NCBI RefSeq assembly: GCF_021155765.1
Contig: NC_060106.1
Coordinates: 12,550,031-12,614,030 of the forward strand
DNA: 64,000 nt
Reading direction: 5' to 3'
Source: Diprion similis
Lineage: Eukaryota > Arthropoda > Insecta > Hymenoptera > Diprionidae
The notes under the pieces: generated by a model
Told to the model about the DNA's origin: nothing
The model's database searches: none
Seen by the model: only the letters and a program-made list of their open reading frames with translations
In this document: positions 45,289 to 56,673 of the stretch, in pieces
Position numbering within the stretch: the first letter of the stretch is position 1
Layout of the letters: every line of letters begins with the position of its first letter
Made by a program: the position numbers and the translations under genes

Positions 45289-46401
45289 GTAAGCCTTGCA
45301 TGTACTCTTTTTTTTACTTTCAGCTCTGCTTTATTTCAAAATCAGCGCAAATTACGAAAATTTCGACATTGGAAAACCAGTCGTTTTAGTCTTGTTTTAT
45401 AATCTTCATCTTTTGAGGCCAGGTGGCAATGTAGGGACAATACTATGACTTAGATTACTTATCTTCGTGATGAGTGATGATGTTCATTTATTTCTGTAGA
45501 AAGTATAATTTTATTTCACTTACAGACAGATTGAAAGTTGCTTTTTTGCAGTTGTGAAGGTTGATGAATTTCTTTAACAGTAAGTTGCGTTCTAATTCTG
45601 CCGTTATATCTTGGAGTAAGGTAGGGCGTACCACAAGAAAAAAAATTTTTTTTTACTACGTTGTGAACGGACGGTTTACGTCAACACAGAGATTCCCTAG
45701 ACGAAAAATTTCGTATATCAAGGCTAAGTGTTTCCGAAACTTTTTTTTAGTTTTCCATTTAAATTAAACATGAATAAAAAACTTTGTGGTGAATTTTCAT
45801 AACTCTATACTTTTTTAATAATTTTCAAATTTGTGGAAAGTTTCTGAAAGCAAAGAGAAGAATAACCTTTTAAATGTATGAGAGCACTTATCAGATTTTA
45901 TTATTTTTATTAATTTTTGTTGGAATGCAGGGTTAAAAAATTTTTGACCAGTCTCTATTTTCTTCAATTTTTTTTTTTAATACAAAAAAAATAAAAGCTC
46001 CTAAAACTGTTCTCTAAGTCTGGATTTTGAGACTAAGGAGCTAAGATTTTGATGGTATTGAACGAATTGAAAAATGTTGAATAACTACAATACAACTATG
46101 TGGACTGACCTGAAAATTTATTTTTTTCGTGTTAAATGGATATAAAAAAAAGTTTTGGAACTACTTAAACTTGAAAAAATTTTTACTATGCGTGATGTCT
46201 TTTTCTTGATAGAACCTCGTTATTTAAAAAACAGCACTATGAAAATAAGATAGAAAATTAAACTGACATACTGGATTATGGCTGCATCATTCAATCGATC
46301 TTGCAGCATTGTGGATATATTTAAGTCATTGAAACAAAATTTAATTTTTCTCAACTGCTAATATCTGTGGTGTGGAATTTCACGCCTACGATATCGCGAG
46401 G

Positions 46402-46417
46402 TGTGGAGTGCTCCACA
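46402..46417. repeat. Short perfect inverted repeat
   Basis: TGTGGAG, two bases, CTCCACA: a 7 bp stem in a locally GC-rich patch (46375-46465) inside AT-rich spacer. Confidence 0.7.
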
Positions 46418-47052
46418 TCTACCATAGTGGTTTCGCCGCGCCTGCTAAAGGATGAAAATACGTGCGAAGCCATCGCGGCATCTTAATAAAAATTAGCATT
46501 AAATCGTGATACTCAAATACTCTTCGTTTGTTCGAACGGTTGAAAATCCTCTGATCCTTTGTTACGTTCGCGTGGACTCAATACCTTGTGGTTCTAAGGA
46601 CGGGGAATAACTTGCGATTTACCTTTCATAAACGATTGCGAATCCCAATTTCTCGAAGACGACGCCGCGACGTGGGAAAAACGGTTGTGATCACATGTCA
46701 ATTGAAACAAAGACTTGCTTCTCACAAATTGATGGAATAAAGAAAAAGGCATTACCATTAGGGTTGAAGCATAGGTAGAAATTCAATTGATAGCACAAAG
46801 TATATTTATTAAAACAAGAATGAGTCGTGAAACAGCAATTAAGATAGGAAAATTAAAGGAAGAAAATGCATGTCGTTAACACATGCAGGTATAATGTATT
46901 TCTTTGCACAACACTATAGGAAACTAAAATTCCCACTCTGATGTAGTAGTAGGTCTGTTAGAATATATAATCACATAAACGTAACATATACACCATCAAT
47001 ACACATACAAAATAAAAACAAAAATGACTCAACACAGATAGATTTTATCGTT

Positions 47053-50000
47053 TTATCTGTACAAGTTTTGAAAGAATGAATTGACTTTTTGTAATAGGTC
47101 TACCTCGAGTTGATCTGCTGGTTCATAATCGAAAATGGTTTTGTCATACAGAACTTTCAGCATCATGACTACAATCATCAATTCTCTGCAAGGTTTTCGT
47201 GCCAGTTTATGAATCATTTCAACCATATGAGTCAATTTATTCAATGTTTCCAACGAGTAGATGTTAGTCTTTATCTGTTCGCCAAACTCCAGTATTATAG
47301 ATTCAACCGGAAGTTTAGCTAGTTCGGTTTTAACCTGGCGAGTTAATGGTTGGTCCTGGAAGACAAATCAATGAATTTCATGTGTATGCAATGCGACACG
47401 TAAAGAAATGTCTTGGAACAAGAATGGTAGAATTAGCAGTACGTATTCTCATAAACATACTACATGGGTTCGATAAGATTTGGTCAAGAACTAACAGATT
47501 GGCATCTTTATGGCCCATTAAAAGTAAATTGTTACCTTGAAGCTAGGTATGTCTTCCATCATGGGCCAATTTTTTGCGCAGGGTAGACATTCACAATCGA
47601 ATTTCCACTCTTTGAAAAGTTCTTGTCTCATTTTTTTCGGAATTAGTGCGTAAGGTACCGTAAAGTAGTTGTCAAATATCTGAAATTAAAGGTGGATGTC
47701 TGTATTTCATATTAATTTGACTAATTCTCTGACATCTATTATCAATAACATCAAAGTTTATGCAAACTAAAATATCAGTCAACATACAGCCAGGCATTTC
47801 AGGTGGTATCAACTGAAATTGGAAATTGAAATTCAAGACTTGCTCTGGAATTTTTCATATGAAGATATTGGTATAAAAATAGAGCCTTGTATAAGAAAAA
47901 AAAAAAAAAAAATTTCAACCAACTCCATTTTGAGATATTATTTGATTGGTTATTTCCAAAGTGCCCGTTTTCTGAAATCTGATAAAATTCAGAATAATGT
48001 ATTAAAATATAACAAAATTTTTGAGCTCTTTTTACCTCCTCTAGACCCCGAATTCTTTTCCCACACTCTTATAACTACCCTACACCCTGCATTCTCTTCT
48101 TATAATCACCTCATTGCCTTAGTTCCCATACCAAGCCAGTAGAATTTTTGCTTTAATGCTGAACTGCAACTTTCAAGTTATCTATCATTCGGCCAGCATC
48201 TAAATTCATGCTTCATCCCGAAACTGTACCAACTCTTGCTTTTTTCCTCCTACAAAGAATTTCTCTTACACACCATCTCATTATATTCTTTAAATGATTT
48301 ATAATACATCAATTATACAAACAATCATTTAACTTCCTCAAAATCAATTCCTTTCATCTTTACTCTCTTGCATTGGGAATAGTGGCACGGAAGTGAAATA
48401 CTCAAATAAATATGTTAGCCGGGCAGAGACTAGGCTTTGAGTAGCTCCTCATCAAAATCTACATTACCCAACAGGAATTTTAAAAGTTGTCATATTTGAC
48501 TAGATTCATCTGAAATTTATAGATTTTACAAACATATTTTGTATATTCATATGAAAAATTCTCGAGCCCACCTAAAATGTTGATGCCTGATTGTGATTGA
48601 TATGTCGAAGAATGCCTCATAGTTTTGTCAAGTATCCATTGAGTACCTGTTCGCCTTGCTCAATTGGATAGATAGCGTGTATGGCGATGCCATCTCTAAG
48701 GAATTGCCTGGTTGTGTTTGCATCGCAGGAATGATTGAGTAGACTAGAAACAGCCATAAGGGCATGTCCGTATTGATGAAACTTTTGGCCACGACTTACT
48801 CCAAACTGTGGATCAACGAATTTTATCTCAATTTTATATGAAGTTTTGAAAAAAATACTTCATAATGTTCTATAATAAGTAGCAAAGAATAAGCGTTTTT
48901 ATTATATATTATATTTATTTCCGTAATGAAATCAATTTCGACTGTTTTATAATATTTCGTAATGGGCTATGAGAAATGAATGGGTAAATAGTAAAAATAA
49001 GTAAAAAATAAATGCAGCACATAGTGGTATGCAAATTTTATTCCATTTTGTGCAATACGTACTCTGTGTGTTTTTATCGTTGCACAGTAATGTATATGCT
49101 TTACCATCAGCCCCCCTACCAGTAAGACATCTGGATTTTTCAATGATGCATGCAATGCTAGCCGTTCGCCGAACATCTTACTCTCTCTCACTAGCATACA
49201 CATTGCGATGGCTATTGAAATTGTTGCCGAAAGTAAATGTTCAGTCACCCATTCATTGCCTCCACCAAACTTGCTGCAATAAATACTACGGTAATTGTCG
49301 CTATGGAATATACCATCTTTGTCGCATCCCATGGTACATGGATCTACAAATTCACATACCATAATTAGCTTCGCCGGTTACCTTGTCCCATCAATAAATA
49401 AGGTGATGGTATTGTACAATCAGTAGAACATATTTTCACAGTAAATAATAAAAAACTTTTTTTTGTTCTTGTTGATAAATATTTGATGAATTGAAATATA
49501 TTTAAGACTGGATCGAAGTTGATCAGAAATGCTAAATTCTTTATGGAATAGGGACAATTGGATAAATATATTTTACCTGTGTTTTGATCAATCGTCATTA
49601 ATTCCTGTTTCAATGCGTCGATCTTCTTGCCTTTTTGTGTGGCCATTATTGCCATTCTCATGGTTAGGAAAATATCGTCATTGAGTTCATGAGAAATCAA
49701 AAATCCTATAACTGTGCATTCCACCTCATGGTAACTCTCCCAGGCTTCGTCTTTACAAGCTTCTGAACAGTATGCTACATTGATGCAGCTTTTGCATGGG
49801 ATCATAGCCCAGGATAGTTGCCAACAATTTGAACAGTGCATATACATGTTCTGGGGCAGAAGTCTTTTGCAAAATGTTTTTTCTACCACCAAAACTTCTC
49901 CAGGCTTAATTTTACGATTAGCAATCAGATGCCGGCCATATTTCTTTGAATATGCAATTTCAACTGCGTCAGAAGCGCAGGGAATTTTCAGGTTTGGCAC

Positions 50001-50627
50001 AACTATCTTTGGAGGTGGAAATAGTTCTGGATTTGCTTCAGGTTTAGCAACTGTGCACGGACTGGACATCAAATGTTTCAATTCGATTTTACTTCTGTTG
50101 ATTTCATTTCTACTCATACTGGTTTTATTGAGCCAAAGCATAGCTTCCAAGAAGGATAGATCTGCGCCAGGTCGACCCAAGGCCTTCAAACACATACCTT
50201 TTCGTTTGTACAGCTTTGATTTTAGTCTGTCTGGGTAATTTAGATTTTCGACTCTGATAATATCATCAACACAATCTTCATATTTTTCCACCTTAAACAA
50301 TGCAGCAGATCTGTTTGCGTATGCCAGAGCTAGTTCCTCTGATGAGTCGATGGCATAGATGACGCTTTCAGTATATTGTTGGATAGCTTTGTAGAATTTA
50401 TTTTCGATGAAACATTTGTTTCCCTCTTCGCGTGATTTTCTCGAGCAATCGGAACATCCTTGTTGGCATTCAGAGTCGAATAGGAGAGCAGAATGACTGA
50501 CTATCAATTTAAAAGCAAATTCAAATTGCTCTCGATGAGTATTGTGCTGCTTAAACTTGTCAATGACATCTGTGGTTATAAGATTGCTCAAATATTTATG
50601 CCTACGTGCATTCAAATGTACATCCAT
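47053..50627 (-). CDS. SMYD4-like SET/MYND protein, copy B
   Basis: Exons 50627-49577, 49343-49063, 48805-48647, 47679-47536 and 47355-47053; 645 residues. The order is TPR-like helices (EEGNKCFIENKFYKAIQQYT, AYANRSAALFKVEKYEDCVD), the SET N-lobe (YGRHLIANRKIKPGEVLVVE), MYND finger, SET core and Cys-rich post-SET. The MYND finger has all ligands: CSNC, CKSC, YCSEAC, H and C. The core has SSLLNHSCDAN and AIYPIEQGEQ; the post-SET has FDCECLPC. A helical C-terminal domain closes the chain. SMYD4 proteins are putative lysine methyltransferases. One oddity is that the post-SET strand reads IFDNYFTVPY, where the other intact copies keep Tyr-Gly. Exon 1 carries 350 codons and every junction shares its phase with copies C and D. 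Intron 3 holds an inverted-repeat element. Confidence 0.93.
47791..48589. repeat. Imperfect long inverted-repeat element
   Basis: The left end CAGGCATTTCAGGTGG and the inverted right end CAGGCATCAACATTTTAGGTGG share blocks. Further in, GCTCTGGAATTTTTCATATG matches GCTCGAGAATTTTTCATATG. The element is about 800 bp, AT-rich and without a coding frame. It lies in the intron between exons 3 and 4 of SMYD copy B. I could not find a clear target duplication, so the family is open; a degenerate non-autonomous DNA transposon is likely. Confidence 0.5.
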
Positions 50628-51981
50628 CTAAAACGTGAACATTAAATGCTACTAAATTCCACAACAAATGTTTTTGGAAATGCAACAATTATATACAGTT
50701 GAGTTGTATTCATCAATTGTCAACCCTTTGGACAATACTTATTATTTGGACTATTAAATCACCACCAATATCTGGGTGAGATGTATTCAGCAGGGCAGGT
50801 AAAAAAAAAAAAACCAAAAACTTGTGGTTCTCGCTTGATTTTTTTAATACACGAGCTAAACTGTATTCAATTAACAGAAATAGTACACGTCGATTGTTTG
50901 TAGTTCGAAAGTTATTTTTTTCAACCACATTGCTTTACCGCAATTTTTTTTTTGTAAAATGAATGATTTCGATTCAAAACTCAACTTCAATTAATACTGA
51001 ACGTGAATGCGAAAAACAAAGAGTCACCATAATTGATCGTCGTAATCTGATCTCGTGATAATTTATTTTTCTCGCCGTAAGTTATTCGCAAGTTGATTCC
51101 AACAAAAAATATATGCCTAGGGAAGGTTATAGATTTGCTAAAATACTCTGATAATATAGTACATGGAGTCTTACGTTTAGTATCTTTTGGATCTCGTTGA
51201 AATCTTTTTTGAGATGATAGATTTATATGGATACGAGTCTGGCGTGAACGAATGACGAACTTTTCGGGTGATTCTGAATACAGTGCCGGGCAGCGACGGT
51301 TGGATTCGAAAAACGTTGATGGGTTCATACGTGTGCATAAATCGGTAATTCCCGTCCATTTGAATATTCAGTTAGACCGGTACAATGACGTTATCCTAGC
51401 CGTCTAAACTCCCGGCGCCTTAGCAATTTTTTTCAAACATAGTGGAACTATCAATTTAACGTCAATCGTGATGAATAAATGAATCTTCATTATTAAGACT
51501 ATTGCAAGCAAGCATTTATAATTGAGCAAATTAAACGGTGTCACATCTTGACCCAGCTTTAGCCGATTAAAAATGCTGATGATCATTTATACCCTTTTTT
51601 TGAAACACACAAAGCCAATCAGAAACAACAAATTCTGTTGGGTTGTTGCTGAATGATTGCAGCACAGGAATATTCAAAATAAGCTACCCTCTTTTGCACA
51701 CTTTACAATTAGATTAACGTGCTATGTGATTAGTTTCACACAGCCACAAACCAAATCTAACGCACTAGAGATCAATAAAAAGACTTAGATTACTATTTGT
51801 GTCAAAGATCATTTATTATGCCATTAACGCACAGATTTGTTTGAATAATATACGTATAAAAGTAAATAATCAAATAAATGAATTATAAGTCATTTTTCAT
51901 ATATGTTACTTATATACACACACTTTGATGAGTTGAGTAAACAGTTGGAGAAAATAAATGCAGAGTAATTAGTTAGACAAA
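50628..51981. other. Spacer between SMYD copies B and C
   Basis: About 1.35 kb, AT-rich, with A/T runs near 50800 and 50950. It contains the promoter of copy B and the 3' UTR of copy C. The open frames here overlap each other and look fortuitous. Confidence 0.55.
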
Positions 51982-54787
51982 TTAAAAGGAATTAAACAAA
52001 AGTTGTTTTAATGTTTCAAATTCATCGACTGGTTCGTAGTGAAATATTACATCAGCTGAATTGTAATATTCCTTTAACATTGAAATTGCCATTGATAATT
52101 CGATGCATGGTTTCTGCACAGTTTCAAACAGTACATTAATCATTTTCAATAATTTGTTCAATGTATTCGGCGAGTATCGCACGGTGTCATTGGTCATCAA
52201 GTTGTACACTGTGCGGTCACTCATAATTTTATCCAATTGCTTCTTACTTTGTTGGGACAAGTTTTGGTTCTGAAATACAAATAATGGACAACTGAAGGTT
52301 CTGGTTAGATCGAGGAAAAAAATCTGTTAATAATTAGACAGGCATGTCATATTCTTACTCTGTAGCTGGGTACACTGTAAATTTGGGGCCAATCATTTGC
52401 ACAAGGCAAACAATCACAATTAATGTGCCAACGATTCAAGTGTCCCTGTCTCTCACGTTTATCCATCAGATCGAAGCGTGGGCCATAGTTTGTAAATACC
52501 TGAAATCAAAACGGAAAAAGGATTATTATTTAGGCTTGGCATGTTATGATTCAGAAACAAGTATTGGTGAGTTTCTACTTTAACTGAAATTCTGTCTGTA
52601 TACGCATTATGTCCGTACTTACGCAAGCACATCAATGCATAGGTAATTCTGTTTATGTAAAATATATTTGTCAGTGATAATAACGTGGAGATAGTAAGAT
52701 AGTAAGAACCTTCGAACTGCAAATGTGATAGATGTAGGTATATTAATCAAGCTTCATTGACGTGGTTGCGTTCGTTTTTTCAATCTTGTGTGCGTATTTT
52801 TGCTAACAATACCAAGAAAGATAGTGACATGTGTTAGGATTCAAGAAGCATTGTGAAGTTACCTGTTCACCCTGCTCGATTGGATAAACAGCATATGTAG
52901 CCATGCAGTCTGCATACCATTGCTTTATCGTGTTAGCATCACAGGAATGATTAAGAAGACTAGAAACAGCCATGACTGCATGCCCAAGATCCTTATTCTC
53001 CGAATTACGCGGTGGTCCAAACTGAAAAATTATCACATTGGGTGTATTTTGGAAAGTGAGTAATATATTGCAGAAATTTCTTGCTGCAGAATTCATCATT
53101 GATATTTATGAAATGCTATGTATGATTGAAATATTATAATACGATGGAAGCACGTAACTTGAAGCATTTAAATTATATTAATATCTTGATAACGGTTCAA
53201 GTTAACACGATTTTGCAGTAAAAGCATTTCAAAATTGAACCTTAATATATCTTTTGCAATTGATTTAGCACATACAGTTTGTGTATTGATGATTAAAGTA
53301 TGAATATTCTTCAAGATTAGCTTTCCGACAAATATAACGTCTTGATTGTTTGCCAATGTATTTATTGAAAGCTTTTTTCCGAACATTCGACTTTCACTTG
53401 CAAGTGTGCACACTGTTATAGCTGCCCACAATGGTCTAACTATCAAATTTTCTGCAGAACATTTATCAATATTATCTGTTAGACTGTAAATGCTGTGGTA
53501 TTTGTCACTACAGAACTTCCCATTATCGCAATATCCCTTAGTACATGGATCTGAAAAATTGAATGAGCAACATCAGTTGTTGGAAGCTTTATGATGACAT
53601 ATTGTATTAATAAACACTTGGATAATCAAATATGAATTCATAGTATATTTTTAGTATGAGAAATAATATGATTAAAGTTTATATTAACGATATCAAAGAT
53701 TTTTCAAATTCGAGCGTAGAGTCATCATTTGAATAATACCTGTACTATTATCAATGGTTTTCAGTTCATGTTTCAATGCATCCAGTTTAGTTCCCTTTTC
53801 TGTTGCTGTTATAGCCATCCGCAAGCTTAGCCAAAGTATATTATTGAATCCGTAACCTAGCAGCAGTCCCACAACCGAGCATTCCACCTCATGGTAATCA
53901 TCCCAGGCTTTATTTCTACATCTTTCTGAACAATATGCCACATTGATGCAATATTGACACGGGATCATATTCCACGACGCGTGCAAACAATATGAGCAGT
54001 GTGTGTAAACATTTCTCAGAACTAATCTGGAACAGTATGGTTTTTCGAGAATGAGTATCTCTCCCGGTTTAATTTTACGGGTCGCAACGAGGTGTCTTCC
54101 AAATTTCCTTGAAAACTTAATTGTTACTGCATCAGAGGCAGAAGGAATGTTTGGATTGGAGGTTAGCAATGTGGGTGGGAGATGTCGCGGTACATTTGCA
54201 GGTGATTTTGAAACCGATGGAACTGAGCTTAATTCAGGCAGCTTGTTTTTAGATTTATCTTTTTCATCTTCCTGCAGATCCATTTTTTTAAGTGAATTGA
54301 GAGTGTCTTGACATGATGTATCTATGCCAGGTCTACCCAGTGCCGCTAAAGACAATTCCTTTCGCTTGTATAATTTTATTTTCAATCTGTCTGGATATTT
54401 TAGATTTAAGGCTCTGTCGATGTCTTCCACACAGTCGGAATATTTGTTTATTTTAAACAAAGCTGCAGATCGATTAGCATATGCTAAAGCTAATTCTTCA
54501 GAAGAGTCCAGTGCGCAGACAATGCTTTCAGTGTATTGTTTCACAGCTGTATAATATTGACCACTTGCAAAGCTATGATTTCCAGTGTTTCGTAATATTA
54601 TCGAGCGATCCAAATCTTTTTGCAGACATTCTGTGTTGAATATATTGGTATGATGCTTGATCACTGTTTTCAAAGCAATTTCAAAACGCTCATTTTCAGT
54701 TTTGAGCGTGCTAAACCTCGAAAACAAGTTGTGACGTATAAGTTCCTCAATAAAGTTGAGCTTAGGCAAATCGGAATATTCGGTCAT
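51982..54787 (-). CDS. SMYD4-like SET/MYND protein, copy C
   Basis: Exons 54787-53740, 53550-53276, 53021-52863, 52499-52359 and 52269-51982; 636 residues. The TPR region contains the block SSEELALAYANRSAALFK, shared word for word with copy B. The SET N-lobe reads GRHLVATRKIKPGEILILEK. The MYND finger is complete (CSYC, CQYC, YCSERC, H, C). The SET core has SSLLNHSCDANT and VYPIEQGEQ, and the post-SET is VFTNYGPRF with CDCLPC. Unlike copy B, the conserved Tyr-Gly is kept. The substrate is unknown. Exon phases (1, 0, 0, 0) equal those of B and D, which supports tandem duplication. Exon 1 has 349 codons plus one base, exactly as in copy D. Confidence 0.93.
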
Positions 54788-56673
54788 CTACAAAGAAAAT
54801 GTTCAATACAAATCAGCCCAGTAAACTGAAAGAAAATGATCTCTTTTCTTTTTAAAGCTTTCGAGACAGAATAACTTGAAAATAAAGTATTTCAGGAAGT
54901 ATGATTTATCCTCAATTCGCTCGATTCATAATATGTATGCTGAATAGTTGTATACATGAAAATTTTATTATCTAAAAAGAAAAGGATCGCTAAGATATTG
55001 CAACACGTGTCCTTTGTAACACAAAATCTGTCGTACCTTGTAATTGCCCGCATATTGATACTTTCACCAAGGCAATAATATTGTAATAAATTGTGCGTAA
55101 TACTGTAACGACACGCCCAATTTTTCAAGATTACGTCGTCCGATAGATGGATTCACAACGCAGCTTTGCAGTCTATCTAGAACAATGGCTTACTAACCGT
55201 GGTGTCGTCAACTGTAGTTAGGGAAAATTTTTCGGAACGATGTGCACGTAAGTGGGGGAATCCCCGAATTTCGCCTGTGTTCACAGGCACGTAAAGTCCC
55301 TCGTATTTTGCGTTCCGAAAACAATGTCCGTGGTTCGGTATTTACATCTTATTCATCGATTACCTTGGAATGCAACGCATTTTGACGCCATCATCTCTCT
55401 TTTAGCGACGCATTTCGAAAAATCAGACGTAAATACTGAACGCTGCCAAGAGAGCGAAGCAGAACTCTGGTCTAAAGATTGTCGTCAGCACTGGTGGCTA
55501 AGTTCGGAACGCACCGGCAGGCAGTTTGGTGGTTGATTTGGCGGTTTAGTTAATTGAATAATTGTTCGATTACTCTTTTTTAGATGAAATTGGCGGTACC
55601 AAATGAATCTATTGTACTGGTTAATTACTTGGCATAAAATATAAGTTACTGAATTAAATGCTTGGTTCTGGCTGTACACTTTATTTACTGGTCTCGTGTA
55701 GCTGGAATCTGATTATTGATCAGGTTTCTGGTTTCTTAGAACACAATGGTCCAGGGACTAAAATCTATACTCTTAGCGCTCACACTTTTTTCGGATGTGA
55801 TCATGATCATTTCACACGAATTTCATACCATCTTTTAAGCATTTCACACTACTTGAAACAGTGCCTTGATTTTACTTATTTTTCACTCGTGAAAAAAACA
55901 TTTTCCGTTCAAAGCTGCCTTCTGATTGGTTTAGATGGCGCTTATGACCGCTTTTACAAGTGAAAAATAAGTCAGAATTAGGTTCTAAATATTATAATGA
56001 AATTATATAGTTAGAAGTTTTTTTACGACCGTCTTTTGGCGTTCGTTCGAACATTTCACACAAGGTTCAAAATTTGCTATGGAAAAGTTGGAACGATATG
56101 CTTTATAATAGTTCAACTTTATTTTTTTAAATTATTTGAAAATTAGTAACACATAATACTGTAATAACATCATAAAAGTGGAACATATTTCTTTAGAAAC
56201 ATTTTTCAATGGATATAACAATTAATTTATATCTACATGTATAATATATTTGTTCAAGCACCAAGGATTGTTATACACAATATAAAACTTATATTTGTAT
56301 AAAACAGAATAGAGATTCGTATAAAAACTATCTGATTTCATCGTCAGTTCTTTTGTTTGCGCAGTGTTTACTTCGTTCTAATCTACTTAATGATTAATGC
56401 GTGAATAATTTAAGTACGTACATCGCGAATTCGTTAATCATTGTTTTCAACACAGTTGCATCAGTATCAGAAACGTGCTGCTTGCTAGCAGTTGGAACTT
56501 CAGTCATTGGATGATTTACAATAAAAAAAATAATTGTAACATAAATGATTGTTTGAAAAAGTGAAAAATGCTGTACACCCTAATGCCAGTATCCAAATAT
56601 TGAAGCACGTATCGTTTCATTCTTCATACTGCAGGTTTTTTCACAGATAAATGTCGAGACCCTTACTTTTCTC
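54788..56673. other. Spacer between SMYD copies C and D
   Basis: About 1.9 kb. It holds the copy C promoter (a GC-richer patch near 55130-55560), a short inverted-repeat element at 55872-55974, and the AT-rich 3' side of copy D. A 94-codon open frame at 55252 lacks an ATG at its start and has no known domain. Confidence 0.5.
55872..55974. mobile_element. Short TIR element (MITE-like)
   Basis: The left end TTACTTATTTTTCACTCGTG and the inverted right end TGACTTATTTTTCACTTGTA agree at 17 of 20 positions. They enclose about 55 bp (including CTGATTGGTTTAGATGGCGC). Total length is 103 bp. Its small size and near-perfect ends suggest a miniature DNA transposon; no target duplication is certain. Confidence 0.55.

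Larger units (their letters stand above)
44291..47052. other. Spacer between the SMYD pseudogene and SMYD copy B
   Basis: About 2.8 kb. A CpG-rich promoter-like block and possible first exon occupy 44500-45288 (listed separately). From 45600 to 46350 the DNA is very AT-rich, with A and T homopolymers. A short perfect inverted repeat lies at 46402-46417. No complete gene is visible. Confidence 0.5.

Noticed and set aside
49780-50238. 152-codon open frame opposite SMYD copy B exon 1
   Set aside because: It is the antisense shadow of a strongly supported exon; copies C and D show similar antisense frames at the matching place.
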